From: Devosia ginsengisoli | GTDB taxonomy: Bacteria; Pseudomonadota; Alphaproteobacteria; Rhizobiales; Devosiaceae | Direction: 5' to 3' | Length of the DNA: 64,000 bases | Assembly: GCF_024707105.1 (NCBI RefSeq) | Contig: NZ_JANQAJ010000004.1 | Location: 1-64,000 of the forward strand | In this document: positions 31,101 through 37,876 of the stretch, piece after piece | Layout of the letters: each line of letters opens with the position of its first letter | Position numbering within the stretch: position 1 is the stretch's first letter | Notes under the pieces: generated by a model | What the model was told of the DNA's origin: nothing | The model's input: only the letters and a program-made list of their open reading frames with translations | Database searches by the model: none | Made by a program: the position numbers and the translations under genes

Positions 31101-31473
31101 TCAGGTTGCTGATCGTGCGGACATAGGGATCGAACACGTCGCTGGGGCCGGCCGTTCCGGGGCCGTCATTATCGACACCCGGCTGGTAGCTGACCGGCAT
31201 CGGCGCCATGCCGCCGGGGCCGTCGGGATCGACCATGATCGTCCGGTATTCCGGGGTCAGCAATGTCGGGAACGGGTTGTCCGAGGCGCCGTCTTCGGAC
31301 CGCCCCGGCAGCAGGTTGTTATAAGTACCATCGACCGTACGCAGGCCCCAGGACAGGTTGTAGCTGGGGATCAGCCCGCCAGGCCCATAGAGCGGCTGGC
31401 CGCTGGCATGCGCCTCGGAGATCTTGATCTGCTTCAGGATGAATTCGAGGTCGCTCTTGATATAGGTAACCAT
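25105..31473 (-). CDS. Giant RTX protein with animal-type heme peroxidase domain (peroxicin-like)
   Basis: A 2122-residue secreted protein. Residues ~60-950 form an animal-type heme peroxidase: distal His in FGQFFDHGLDL (residue 264), ENIGLTAVHHVFHSEHNRL near 500, and proximal His in VVYRFGHSML (residue 626). RTX repeats begin near 965 (GGIGDDTLFGDAGNDRL). An immunoglobulin-like domain (~1390-1500, YQWQSSPDGTTW) follows, then more RTX blocks, a run rich in Asp/Glu near 1797-1815, and further repeats to the C-terminal secretion signal. I chose the ATG at 31473 because GAGGGG lies 8 bases upstream; the open frame starts at 31617. Expected role: extracellular oxidation or defence, exported by the adjacent type I system. 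It lies 72 bases upstream of the exporter gene. Confidence 0.93.
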   Translation of the reverse strand: MVTYIKSDLEFILKQIKISEAHASGQPLYGPGGLIPSYNLSWGLRTVDGTYNNLLPGRSEDGASDNPFPTLLTPEYRTIMVDPDGPGGMAPMPVSYQPGVDNDGPGTAGPSDVFDPYVRTISNLIVDQTLGNPSAILTGLQRGGMVAPADEMTALGTITAAYELIEAEFLAVSQTKVAYFNAATTAAANPGDPAAQQAAADALAAFNDATAALTAVRGPLDALLTENGIVLEGDNVQIKNVAPDEGLSAPFNSWFTLFGQFFDHGLDLVAKGGAGTVFIPLMPDDPLYVPGSSTNFMVLTRATLDENGEALNTTTAFVDQNQTYASHASHQVFLRQYEFNGAGDPVNTGHLIEGSNSGMATWADLKEQASDLLGIWLRDQDVGNVPLLATDEYGNFIPGPNGFPQVVFPGPTPSDPPVLVEGNPAANGGLGISIVGAIQTGHAFLADIAHSAVPDGLEDGDIEIGLGNGDGSATDGFYDNELLDAHFMAGDGRVNENIGLTAVHHVFHSEHNRLVEHTKAVTLADAQAMLANGASQAEAVAFLNEWLIADVATVPASTAGLVWDGARLFQAAKFGTEMQYQHLVFEEFARKVQPAINAFLVPDGYDVTIDPSIVAEFAHVVYRFGHSMLTETIDRFDPTMTSDQISLIEGFLNPLEFQNNGGASTVDADIAAGAIIRGMTRQAGNQIDEFVTSALRNNLLGLPLDLATINLARGRDTGVPSLNEARREFYEATQQNILLKPYESWVDFASHLKNEASIINFIAAYGDHELITSQTTIDGKRDAALTIITGVSVGGLVVPADRLAFLNASGPYAGGVANSLGGLETVDLWIGGLAEETMPFGGMLGSTFNFVFEIQMEKLQSGDRFYYLQRLDGLHLFGEMENNSFAAMAMRNTDATHLPSDVFSTPGLILEVDQTKQFNDTDGDGLLDSLDPVGSGILTQLVVRSGPNNLRYNGDEHVVLGGTAADNVLTGGIGDDTLFGDAGNDRLDGGFGNDILNGGDGDDIIVDAGGDDNIKAGDGNDVVHAGPGLDLVMGGAGQDFIFLGTDEGSEVFAGEGNDFIFGNRNAERILGNEGNDWIETGTFDGAPGDNFDEIFAHDSINGHDVFIGDGGFDEFIGEGGDDIMVGSPGRGKMVGMSGFDWATYKDSAIGTTGVNADLSIPIVFDEAPIIPENAALDEYQSIEGLSGSAGNDILKGSNILAEERLPFHPVNNVTPLEGYQGSALNAEGIALIDGLQELLGAGVTSFSAGDIILGGDGSDMITGQMGDDIIDGDKWLDVQIGVFAPGDTNHQGTPISLHKSMTELASAMFAGTINPGQLSIVRTIRTADGSDDVDTAVFADVLAAYTITNNDDGSVTVAHTNVSDGLESDGVDTLWNIEALKFADVTLGGNVAATGAPVVSDLTPTEGQQLSADTSSIGDGNGLGAFSYQWQSSPDGTTWANIAGATAATFTPANPGGQLFGAQAGLQLRVVVTFTDGAGNVETVTSGATGPTGVNWVGNAANNILNGTDGDDIGAGNNGSDQLYGNDGADTLSGGGGADTLDGGDGDDVLNGGGAADQILGGAGNDTMNGDVGGDTLDGGLGDDTIDGGANRDFINGGAGNDVINHTSDSGGRDFVDGGADTDTYQLNGVAEAEVFRIYTRAAWDAVAGNNGAALNANTEIVITRNGTNLASVIAELDNIEEIGVNALDVTTPGGAGGGNSGGDQIIVIGDFTATSLDFNTITIEGTAGDDIVDISSLSSAHRIVFKSNGGNDTIIGTLRPQDVIEMPDGSDYTETTGDDGVTTRTLGASSVSYLAHDDDEEEDDDDDHDYDDDDDDDAPAALGQIVGTPQHDVLVGTSAGDLVFGYAGTDFIVTGAGADVVRAGAGDDLVDGQAGRDILLGEDGDDDLFGGGNHDMLDGGAGEDRLFGQHGNDLLEGGEGNDLVFGGTGNDTIVASLNDGDDTYYGGDVSADDGIDVLDMGFLTVDATVDLGTGVGGRGSAVSSQSGADTLWGIENVTTGAGNDTITMSNAVNVVDGGQGEDVFVFGSAAAANGDTIRGFEPGDKIDLSGIDANGESAGNDTFTLESGQATTAPGQIVVTHETREDGEYTVISGDTAGNNVPEFRISIAGNHALTESNFVL

Positions 31474-31849
31474 TTTCAATCCCCTCTGACGCGCGGCGCG
31501 GCTCTGCATGGGCAGGCACGTCGGCTTGTTTCGCCACGGCAGATGCCATGGCTCTCGACACTGGAGGGGATACTGCCCAACTGCGCGGCGGAGCGTCAGG
31601 TCAGAACGTCGGGTCAATCAGCGGCATGAAGGTCTGATGAAAAACAAGACCTCCGGGCACACCAACCCTGTACTTTAGGTCAGTATGGCACCGGCCCACT
31701 CATATCTATTGCCGCATGCCTTCGCGTTGCGCCGGATATTCTCGGGGCTATTTCGCCAATCCGGCCAATCTGGATAATCAACGCAAATTTTAGTATAAGT
31801 ACTTGGATGCAGACCGTGAAACAATCACTGCTGCGGCGTGGGGTAGGTG
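31474..31849. other. Divergent intergenic region between the RTX peroxidase and the kinase
   Basis: This 376-base gap separates two divergent starts and should hold both promoters. It is less GC-rich toward the kinase side (31660-31830). I see a tandem 9-mer pair GCCAATCCG-GCCAATCTG at 31755-31772 but no clear consensus promoter or operator, and no gene. Confidence 0.4.
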
Positions 31850-33241
31850 ATGATCGACCCGGGCGATCGTCTGAAACGTCTGAGGGACAGGTGGAACAGG
31901 TTCCCGCTCGCCCATAAGTTCGCGATATCAGGGGCCCTCGTCACCCTCGCCGCCATGCTGCTGTCGGGCATATTGACCACCACCGTCATGACGGAAATCG
32001 TTCTGGCGCGTCGCGGTGAGGTGGTTTTCGCGGCCGCCCAGCGCGTCCTCTCGCCCACCATCCAGGATTTGGACCCGGATGGGTCGATCACCCGTCGGGG
32101 GCTGGACCAGCTCGATGCGATCATGAGCGACGAGACCTTCGCCGCCGAGTTTCCCTATCTCGACCTGTGGCGCCCCGACGGCACCATCCTCTATTCCAAC
32201 GCGCCGGGCCTGACGGTGCGCCGGCTGGACCCACCGCCCGAAGTTCGGCGCGCCTTTGGCGGCCAGGTCGCCGTCGGCTTCACCGACATTGCTTCTGCCG
32301 ACTATCGCGAGCACCAGCTTTCGACCGACTATATCGAAATCTCCCTGCCCCTGCGCGACATGGGCACCGGCGAAATCGTCGCCGTGGCCCAGTTGCGCGA
32401 GGTGACCACTTCCCTCGAAAGCGACCTGTGGTCGCTGACCATAGCAAGCTGGGTAACCGCGATGGTCGTCACCTCGGTCATGGTGGTCATCCTGTTCAGC
32501 ATCGTGCTCGAGGGGAGCCGCAAGATCGAGCGGCAGGGCCGCATCCTCTCCAAGCGGCTGGCCCAGTCCCACGCCCGCGCTGCCCGCCACCGGGAGCTGA
32601 AGGCCGAGGCGCAGCAGGCATCGCGCAGCGTCACCGAACTGACCGACAAGCATTTGCGCACCATCGGCACCGATCTGCATGATGGCCCCGCGCAGTCGAT
32701 CAGCTTTGCCGTGCTGCGACTGGACCAGATACGGCGCCTGTCGCGGGCGGCCGAGCGCAATGCCGTCGTGTCTGATATCGAGGATATTCTCCGCGATGCC
32801 CTGTTCGAGATCCGCTCCATTGCGATCGCCGTGGTCCTGCCGGATATCGAGGATCTCGACCTGGCCCAGGTGATCGACCGGGCCATCCAGCAACATGTGC
32901 AGCGGACCGAGAGCGTCATTGCCGTGGACAGCACGGTGGAACCGGTTCATGTTCCGCCAGAGGTCGCAGTCTGCGTATTCCGCTTCATCCAGGAAGGCCT
33001 CAATAATGCGTTCCACCACGGCCTGCCCGAGGGGCAGGCTTTGTCTGCCATGTTGCAGCGCGGAGTGCTGAAATTGTCGATTACCAACAACTATGTCGAG
33101 AGCGAGCGCGCCGAGCGCTCCGACCATCTTGGCATCGGCCTTTATGGCCTGCGCGCCCGCGTCCAGAGCATCGGCGGCAACTTCGCCTTCGTACAGAACG
33201 ATGGTCATACCCGCCTCGAAATGTGGCTGCGAGATGTGTGA
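31850..33241 (+). CDS. Sensor histidine kinase, NarX/DegS type (HisKA_3)
   Basis: Membrane sensor of 463 residues. Two hydrophobic segments (about 24-45 and 198-222) bracket an extracytoplasmic sensor domain of ~150 residues. The cytoplasmic part has the HisKA_3 H-box DLHDGPAQ (phospho-His near 277), an N-box-like QEGLNNAFHHG, and GIGLYGLRARV. The ATG at 31850 was chosen over the GTG one codon earlier because GGGG gives better spacing. Its stop overlaps the following response-regulator start, so they are a pair. It is divergent from the RTX peroxidase gene. Confidence 0.9.
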   Translation: MIDPGDRLKRLRDRWNRFPLAHKFAISGALVTLAAMLLSGILTTTVMTEIVLARRGEVVFAAAQRVLSPTIQDLDPDGSITRRGLDQLDAIMSDETFAAEFPYLDLWRPDGTILYSNAPGLTVRRLDPPPEVRRAFGGQVAVGFTDIASADYREHQLSTDYIEISLPLRDMGTGEIVAVAQLREVTTSLESDLWSLTIASWVTAMVVTSVMVVILFSIVLEGSRKIERQGRILSKRLAQSHARAARHRELKAEAQQASRSVTELTDKHLRTIGTDLHDGPAQSISFAVLRLDQIRRLSRAAERNAVVSDIEDILRDALFEIRSIAIAVVLPDIEDLDLAQVIDRAIQQHVQRTESVIAVDSTVEPVHVPPEVAVCVFRFIQEGLNNAFHHGLPEGQALSAMLQRGVLKLSITNNYVESERAERSDHLGIGLYGLRARVQSIGGNFAFVQNDGHTRLEMWLRDV

Positions 33242-33911
33242 CTGCGCGCTTCAGACCTCCGCCGCCACGATCAGGATCGTCGTCGTCGATGACCACCCCA
33301 TGTTCCGCACCGGCCTGATCCAGGCGGTCGCGGCCGATGGCGACATCACGGTCATCGGCGAGGGCGGCAGCGCTGCCGAAGCGGTGGACCTGGTGGGGGC
33401 GCTGCAGCCGGACATATTGCTGCTCGACGCGCGGATGCAGGACAATGGCCTGGACCGCGTCGGCGATGTCCTGCTGGCCTACCCCCAGGTGCGGATCATC
33501 ATGGTGACCGCCTCCGAGGACGAGGCCGACATCGCCCGGGCACTCGAAGCCGGCGTGTCGGGCTATGTGCTCAAGGGCACGACGGGACCGGATATGCGCA
33601 GCATCGTCAGGCTGGTGAATACCGGCGAGACCTTCATTCCCAAGGACGTGGTCGGGCGGCTGCTCAACATTTTGAGGGATAATTGGGGCAACGCCTGGCA
33701 GGAGCGGCCGAACGCCCTCTCCGGCCAGGAAAGCCAGGTCCTGCAGGCCCTGGCGACCGGCCTCAACAATCGCGAAATCGGCGCGCGGCTCGGCGTCACC
33801 GAGCGTACCGTCAAGTTCCACCTGTCAAACGCGTTCGCCAAGCTGCGGGTCCGCAACCGCGTCGAAGCCAGCATCATCGCCCGCCGCATGTGGCCCGACC
33901 TCGAAAAATAG
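33234..33911 (+). CDS. NarL-family response regulator, partner of the adjacent kinase
   Basis: 225 residues: receiver domain with VVVDDHPMF at the start, phosphoacceptor Asp65 (ILLLDARMQ), VTAS and VLKGTT switch residues, then a LuxR-type helix-turn-helix near the C-terminus (NREIGARLGVTERTVKFHLS). The ATG at 33234 overlaps the kinase stop by 8 bases, showing a cotranslated two-component pair. It resembles the regulator at 19132-19794 in architecture, so the secretion cluster is bracketed by two NarL-type regulators. Confidence 0.93.
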   Translation: MCDCALQTSAATIRIVVVDDHPMFRTGLIQAVAADGDITVIGEGGSAAEAVDLVGALQPDILLLDARMQDNGLDRVGDVLLAYPQVRIIMVTASEDEADIARALEAGVSGYVLKGTTGPDMRSIVRLVNTGETFIPKDVVGRLLNILRDNWGNAWQERPNALSGQESQVLQALATGLNNREIGARLGVTERTVKFHLSNAFAKLRVRNRVEASIIARRMWPDLEK

Positions 33912-33928
33912 GCATCTGCGCTGGGAAA

Positions 33929-34004
33929 TGGTGGGCCCGGCTGGATTCGAACCAGCGACCAATCCGTTATGAGCGGACGGCTCTAACCGCTGAGCTACAG
34001 GCCC
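33929..34004 (-). tRNA. tRNA with CAU anticodon, probably tRNA-Ile2 (lysidine type)
   Basis: A complete 76-nt cloverleaf on the minus strand: acceptor GGGCCTG/CGGGCCC, D-arm GCTC/GAGC, anticodon stem GTCCG/CGGAT with the loop CTCATAA (anticodon CAT), T-arm GCTGG/CCAGC, and an encoded CCA. The acceptor pairs C4-G69 and C5-G68 fit the tRNA-Ile2 that TilS converts to lysidine, rather than elongator Met, but sequence alone does not exclude Met. Confidence 0.92.
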
Positions 34005-34146
34005 CCGCCCCGCGTCTTAGCAGGGTCACGCTCGCTGGCAAGAGGGAAGTCGCCGCGATACCCCATTCGCCACCCTTCATCACCCATCCGCACCCACCGC
34101 CACAGCGCCCAATCCTTCCCATCATATCATTTACCCGCCACGTCAG

Positions 34147-34234
34147 TTTCCACCCACAGCATCAACTTCCACCACCGGGTCACTTGCACCCACAGGGTCA
34201 TTCCACCACCGGATCATCCCCATCCACCAGGTCA
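34147..34234 (+). repeat. Imperfect 18-bp tandem repeat (five units)
   Basis: Five consecutive units at 34147-34164, 34165-34182, 34183-34200, 34201-34216 and 34217-34234 (18, 18, 18, 16, 18 bases) share the form TTCCACCACCGGGTCA with variation, and each ends in TCA. The run ends just before TTCCCGCGAAAGCG, a common short extragenic sequence. It lies in the 355-base gap between the tRNA and the IclR-type gene, which is otherwise non-coding. Confidence 0.65.
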
Positions 34235-34302
34235 TTCCCGCGAAAGCGCGAACCTCCGATTCCTGCCATTCCGGACGCGTTTCCTGCCCACTCCGACACC
34301 TC

Positions 34303-34329
34303 TGTGCGACAACCGATCTTTGTGCGACA
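34303..34329 (+). promoter_or_regulatory. Direct repeat TGTGCGACA, candidate operator for the IclR-type regulator
   Basis: TGTGCGACA occurs at 34303-34311 and again at 34321-34329, with starts 18 bases apart and 30 bases before the regulator's ATG. IclR-family proteins often autoregulate through sites overlapping their own promoter. The binding role is inference from position and repetition only. Confidence 0.42.
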
Positions 34330-34359
34330 GTCGCTCCACCAAATCCTCCGGAGCCCCCC

Positions 34360-35115
34360 ATGCGCGAAGGCGATATCATCAATGGCCTGGTCAAGGGCCT
34401 CTCGGTCATCGAGTGTTTCGACGAGGAACATGCCAGCCAGTCGATCACCGATGTCGCCAATCGCACCGGGCTCGAGCGCGCCACCGCCCGCCGCTGCCTG
34501 CTCACCCTCGTCCATCTCGGCTACGCCACCTATGACGGCAAGTTCTTCCGCCTCACCCCGCGCGTGCTCAATCTGGGCCATTCCTACCTCGCCGCCACGC
34601 CCCTGCCGCGGCTGATCCAGCCCTTCCTCGAGGAGCTTTCCGGCCAGATCAACGAAAGCTCCTCGGCCGCCGTGCTCGACAATACCGAAATCCTCTACAT
34701 TGCCCGCGCCTCCTACCGCCGGGTCATGTCGATCAATCTCGGCGCCGGCGCGCGCCTGCCGGCCTATTGCACCTCCATGGGCCGCATTCTGCTCGCCGCC
34801 CTGCCGCCCGCGACGGCACGCGCCGTGCTCGATCGGTCCGATCTCGTCGCCTACACCGCGAAAACCAAGGCCGACCTGCCCTCGATCACCACCGAGCTGG
34901 CCGTCGTCGCTGCCCAGGGCTTTGCCGTGATTGACGAGGAACTCGAGCTCGGCCTCTGCTCCATCGCCGTGCCCCTGTTCAATGCCAGCGGCCACATTGT
35001 CGCCGCCCTCAATATCGGCGCCCAGTCGGCCCGCGCCTCCACCTCGCACATGATCGCCAATTTCCTGCCTCTGATGCGCAAGGTGCAGGCCGAGGTGCGC
35101 CCCCTGCTGCGCTGA
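34360..35115 (+). CDS. IclR-family transcriptional regulator (PcaR/PcaU subgroup-like)
   Basis: A 251-residue regulator. The N-terminal winged helix-turn-helix spans about residues 10-70 (SITDVANRTGLERATARRCLLTL), and the effector-binding domain includes YCTSMGRILLAALPP and GLCSIAVPLFN, both family landmarks. The sequence style with VKGLSVIECFDEEH resembles PcaR/PcaU-type regulators of protocatechuate and beta-ketoadipate genes, but no such catabolic genes lie in the window, so its target is unknown. It stands alone between the tRNA and the Pho locus. Confidence 0.88.
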   Translation: MREGDIINGLVKGLSVIECFDEEHASQSITDVANRTGLERATARRCLLTLVHLGYATYDGKFFRLTPRVLNLGHSYLAATPLPRLIQPFLEELSGQINESSSAAVLDNTEILYIARASYRRVMSINLGAGARLPAYCTSMGRILLAALPPATARAVLDRSDLVAYTAKTKADLPSITTELAVVAAQGFAVIDEELELGLCSIAVPLFNASGHIVAALNIGAQSARASTSHMIANFLPLMRKVQAEVRPLLR

Positions 35116-35200
35116 GCTGCGCGGGCATCCCCGATAGCAAGACTGTCACAATCGTCCGTTAGCTTCGGTTCAATATGGCCGGACCGAGACTCGGCCCCGC

Positions 35201-35220
35201 CTGTCGCAATCTGTCACATT
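35201..35220 (+). promoter_or_regulatory. Pho-box-like direct repeat (upstream copy)
   Basis: CTGTCGCAAT followed at once by CTGTCACATT. The units resemble the CTGTCAT half-site, but the period is 10 rather than 11 bases, so it is a weaker PhoB site than the one at 35289. Another half-site, CTGTCAC, lies at 35143. Confidence 0.5.
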
Positions 35221-35288
35221 CGCAAGCCATCGCGGAATGCGGCCAACGACTTTCTCCCGACATTGCCATGATTTTTCAGCGCCTTAGC

Positions 35289-35306
35289 CTGTCACAAACG
35301 CGTCAT
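35289..35306 (+). promoter_or_regulatory. Pho box upstream of pstS
   Basis: CTGTCAC-AAAC-GCGTCAT has two 7-base half-sites with the 4-base spacer (11-base period) of the PhoB consensus CTGTCAT-N4-CTGTCAT. It lies 120 bases before the pstS start, with one more half-site (CTGTCGC) at 35322, three helical turns downstream. PhoB itself is encoded at the end of the same locus, so autoregulation under phosphate starvation is expected. The 312-base gap 35116-35427 holds no gene. Confidence 0.72.
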
Positions 35307-35427
35307 GCAACCGCAATAAAACTGTCGCGCAGCACCCATATGGTCCCCCTCGTCAAGGGCGGCGCCGGGGAATGAACTGCCGGATCGGCCAGCCAGGTTT
35401 GAACTGAATTCCGAAAGGGAACTCCCC

Positions 35428-36435
35428 ATGAAGATCGCACTCTACACCAGTGCCGCCGTGCTCGCGCTTGCCGCCTTCGGCACGCCCGCTTTCGCCCAGT
35501 CGCGCGACACCATCCAGGTTGCCGGTTCCTCCACCGTGCTGCCCTTCGCCTCGATCGTGGCCGAGGAATTCGGCGCCGCTTTCCCCGAATTCAAGACCCC
35601 CGTCGTTGGTTCGGGCGGCACCGGCGGCGGCTTCAGCCAGTTCTGCGCCGGCGTGGGCGACAATACCATCGACATCGCCAATGCCTCCCGCCCGATCAAG
35701 GAAGGCGAAACCGAAGCCTGCACCACCGCCGGCGTCACCGATATCCGTGAAGTCCAGTTCGGCTATGACGGCATCGTCTTCGCCTCGGCCGCTTCGGGTC
35801 CCGATTTCGCCCTGACCCCGCTCCAGGTCTACAAGGCCATTGCCGCCAATGTCGTTGTCGATGGCGCCCTGGTTCCGAACCCTTATACCAGCTGGGCCCA
35901 GGTTGACGCCGCCCTGCCCGACCAGCCGATCGCCCTGGCCGTTCCGGCCTCCAACCACGGCACCCGTGAAGTCTTCCAGGAACGCGTCGTGACCGCCGGT
36001 TGCGAAGAAGCCGGCCTGCCTGAAGGCGCTCCGGAAGATGCTTGCACCGCCTTCCGTCAGGATGTCGTCACCGAAATCTCCGGCGACTATACCGAAACCC
36101 TGGCTCGCCTGAATTCCGATCCCAACACGGTCGGCGTGTTCGGCCTCTCCTTCTACGAGCAGAACACCGACACCCTGAAGGTCGCGACCGTCAGCGGCGT
36201 CGTCCCGTCCAAGGCATCGGTCATTGCCGGTGAATACCCGGTCAGCCGCCCGCTGTTCTTCTACGTCAAAGGCCAGCACATCGGCACCGTCCCCGGCATC
36301 GAGGAATATGTTCAGTTCTTCCTCTCCGAGCAGATCGCCGGCGACGGTGGCATCCTGGAAGCTGCCGGCCTGATCCCGCAGCCGGCCGAAAAGACCGCTG
36401 AAGTACTCGCCGCTTTCGAAGCCGGCGCTCAGTAA
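35428..36435 (+). CDS. pstS: Phosphate ABC transporter, periplasmic substrate-binding protein
   Basis: Periplasmic high-affinity phosphate binder, 335 residues. A signal peptide of about 23 residues ends AFGTPAFAQ. The ligand region begins with QVAGSSTVLPFA and contains GSGGTGGGFSQFC and ASRPIKEGE; later NHGTREVF is also typical. Start has GGGAA upstream. It is first in pstS-pstC-pstA-pstB-phoU-phoB, with Pho boxes before it and a strong stem-loop just after it that may keep its mRNA more abundant than the permease genes. Confidence 0.96.
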   Translation: MKIALYTSAAVLALAAFGTPAFAQSRDTIQVAGSSTVLPFASIVAEEFGAAFPEFKTPVVGSGGTGGGFSQFCAGVGDNTIDIANASRPIKEGETEACTTAGVTDIREVQFGYDGIVFASAASGPDFALTPLQVYKAIAANVVVDGALVPNPYTSWAQVDAALPDQPIALAVPASNHGTREVFQERVVTAGCEEAGLPEGAPEDACTAFRQDVVTEISGDYTETLARLNSDPNTVGVFGLSFYEQNTDTLKVATVSGVVPSKASVIAGEYPVSRPLFFYVKGQHIGTVPGIEEYVQFFLSEQIAGDGGILEAAGLIPQPAEKTAEVLAAFEAGAQ

Positions 36436-36444
36436 ATCGACCCT

Positions 36445-36469
36445 GGGCCGCGCCACCACGGCGCGGCCC
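36445..36469 (+). terminator. Intercistronic stem-loop after pstS
   Basis: GGGCCGCGCC and GGCGCGGCCC form a perfect 10-bp GC stem with the loop ACCAC, only 10 bases after the pstS stop. There is no T run, so it looks like an mRNA-stabilising or attenuating structure rather than a full terminator. Confidence 0.7.
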
Positions 36470-36497
36470 GCTTCATTCCGTCCGGGGAGCCCGTCCC

Positions 36498-37874
36498 ATG
36501 AATGCCTTGATCGTTGCCGGCCTGCTGCTGGTCCTGCTGGGCGTAGCCTACCAGTCCGGCTGGTCCCGTAGCCGGGGCCTCGTCACTGCTGATGGCGTCA
36601 AGATCCATTCCCGCCCGCAATATCACGGCTCGTTCGTGGCCATCTGGGCCATGGTGCCCACCCTCGTCATCCTCGGCCTCTGGGCCTGGTTCGGCGGTGG
36701 CATCACTCGGGACTACACGGTTTCGCTGATCCCCACCGACATCATGATGTCGCTCGATCAGGTCGGCCTCAATGCCGCCATCGCCCGCATCGGCGCCCTG
36801 GCCTCCGGCTATGGCGTCACCGGCGAAAGCCCCGCCTGGGAACAGGCGGCCGGCGATGCCCTGCGCTCCTTCCAGATGCTGACCTTTGTCGGCGTGCTGG
36901 TCCTGGCCCTCGTGGCCGGCGGCGCGGCCCTCGTCTATGCCCGCAGCCGCATCAATGCCCGCCTGCGGGCCCGCAACGCCGTCGAGCGCGTCGTCAATCT
37001 CGCACTGCTCGCCTGCTCCGCCGTTGCCATCCTCACCACTGTGGGCATCGTCGCCTCGCTGGTATCGGAAGCCTTCCGCTTCTTCACCTTCATCCACCCG
37101 TTCGATTTCTTCTTCGGCACGGTCTGGAATCCCAACAATGCCGGCTCCGCTGGCAATTGGGGCAGCTACGGCCTGCTGCCGCTGCTGTCGGGCACGCTGA
37201 TGATCACGGCCATCGCCATGCTGGTGGCCGTGCCCGTCGGCCTCATGGCCGCGATCTATCTCAGCCAGTATGCCCCGGCCCAGTTGCGCGCCGTCGCCAA
37301 GCCGATGATCGAAATCCTCGCCGGCATTCCCACCATCGTCTTCGGCTTCTTCGCCCTGGTCACGGTCGGCCCCTTCCTGCGCGATCTCGGCAATCTGGTC
37401 GGCCTGTCCATCAATGCCACCAGCGCCCTCACCGCCGGCATCGTCATGGGCATCATGATCATCCCCTTCGTGTCGTCCCTGTCCGACGACATTCTCAACC
37501 AGGTTCCGCGCACCCTGCGTGATGGTGCCTATGGCCTGGGCGCCACCCAGTCCGAAACCATCCGCAATGTGCTGCTGCCCGCCGCCCTGCCCGGCATTGT
37601 CGGCGCCTTCCTGCTCGCCGTCAGCCGCGCCATCGGCGAAACCATGATCGTGGTGCTCGCCGCCGGCAATGCCCCCGTCCTGCGCGGCAATCCCTTCGAG
37701 CCGGTCGCCACCATCACCGTTTCCATCGTCAACCAGCTCACCGGCGATACCGATTTCACCGGGCCGCAATCGCTGGTCGGCTTCGCGCTGGGCCTCACGC
37801 TCTTCGTCATCACGCTCGGCCTCAACATAGTCGCCCTCTACATCGTCCGCCGCTTCCGGGAGCAGTACGAATAA
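36498..37874 (+). CDS. pstC: Phosphate ABC transporter, permease PstC
   Basis: Inner-membrane permease, 458 residues, longer than the Escherichia coli protein because of an N-terminal extension carrying two extra membrane segments (residues ~5-75), as is usual in Rhizobiales. The C-terminal half has six membrane segments and the permease motif AIYLSQYAPAQLR, GIPTIVFGFFAL and the EAA-type loop DGAYGLGATQSETIRNVLLPAALPG (shown in part by its conserved Gly and Pro). The pstA start follows 2 bases after the stop, so translation is coupled. Confidence 0.95.
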   Translation: MNALIVAGLLLVLLGVAYQSGWSRSRGLVTADGVKIHSRPQYHGSFVAIWAMVPTLVILGLWAWFGGGITRDYTVSLIPTDIMMSLDQVGLNAAIARIGALASGYGVTGESPAWEQAAGDALRSFQMLTFVGVLVLALVAGGAALVYARSRINARLRARNAVERVVNLALLACSAVAILTTVGIVASLVSEAFRFFTFIHPFDFFFGTVWNPNNAGSAGNWGSYGLLPLLSGTLMITAIAMLVAVPVGLMAAIYLSQYAPAQLRAVAKPMIEILAGIPTIVFGFFALVTVGPFLRDLGNLVGLSINATSALTAGIVMGIMIIPFVSSLSDDILNQVPRTLRDGAYGLGATQSETIRNVLLPAALPGIVGAFLLAVSRAIGETMIVVLAAGNAPVLRGNPFEPVATITVSIVNQLTGDTDFTGPQSLVGFALGLTLFVITLGLNIVALYIVRRFREQYE

Positions 37875-37876
37875 TC

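Noticed and set aside
33929..35115. Genomic island integrated at the tRNA gene
   Set aside because: No integrase or duplicated tRNA 3' end was found within the following sequence.
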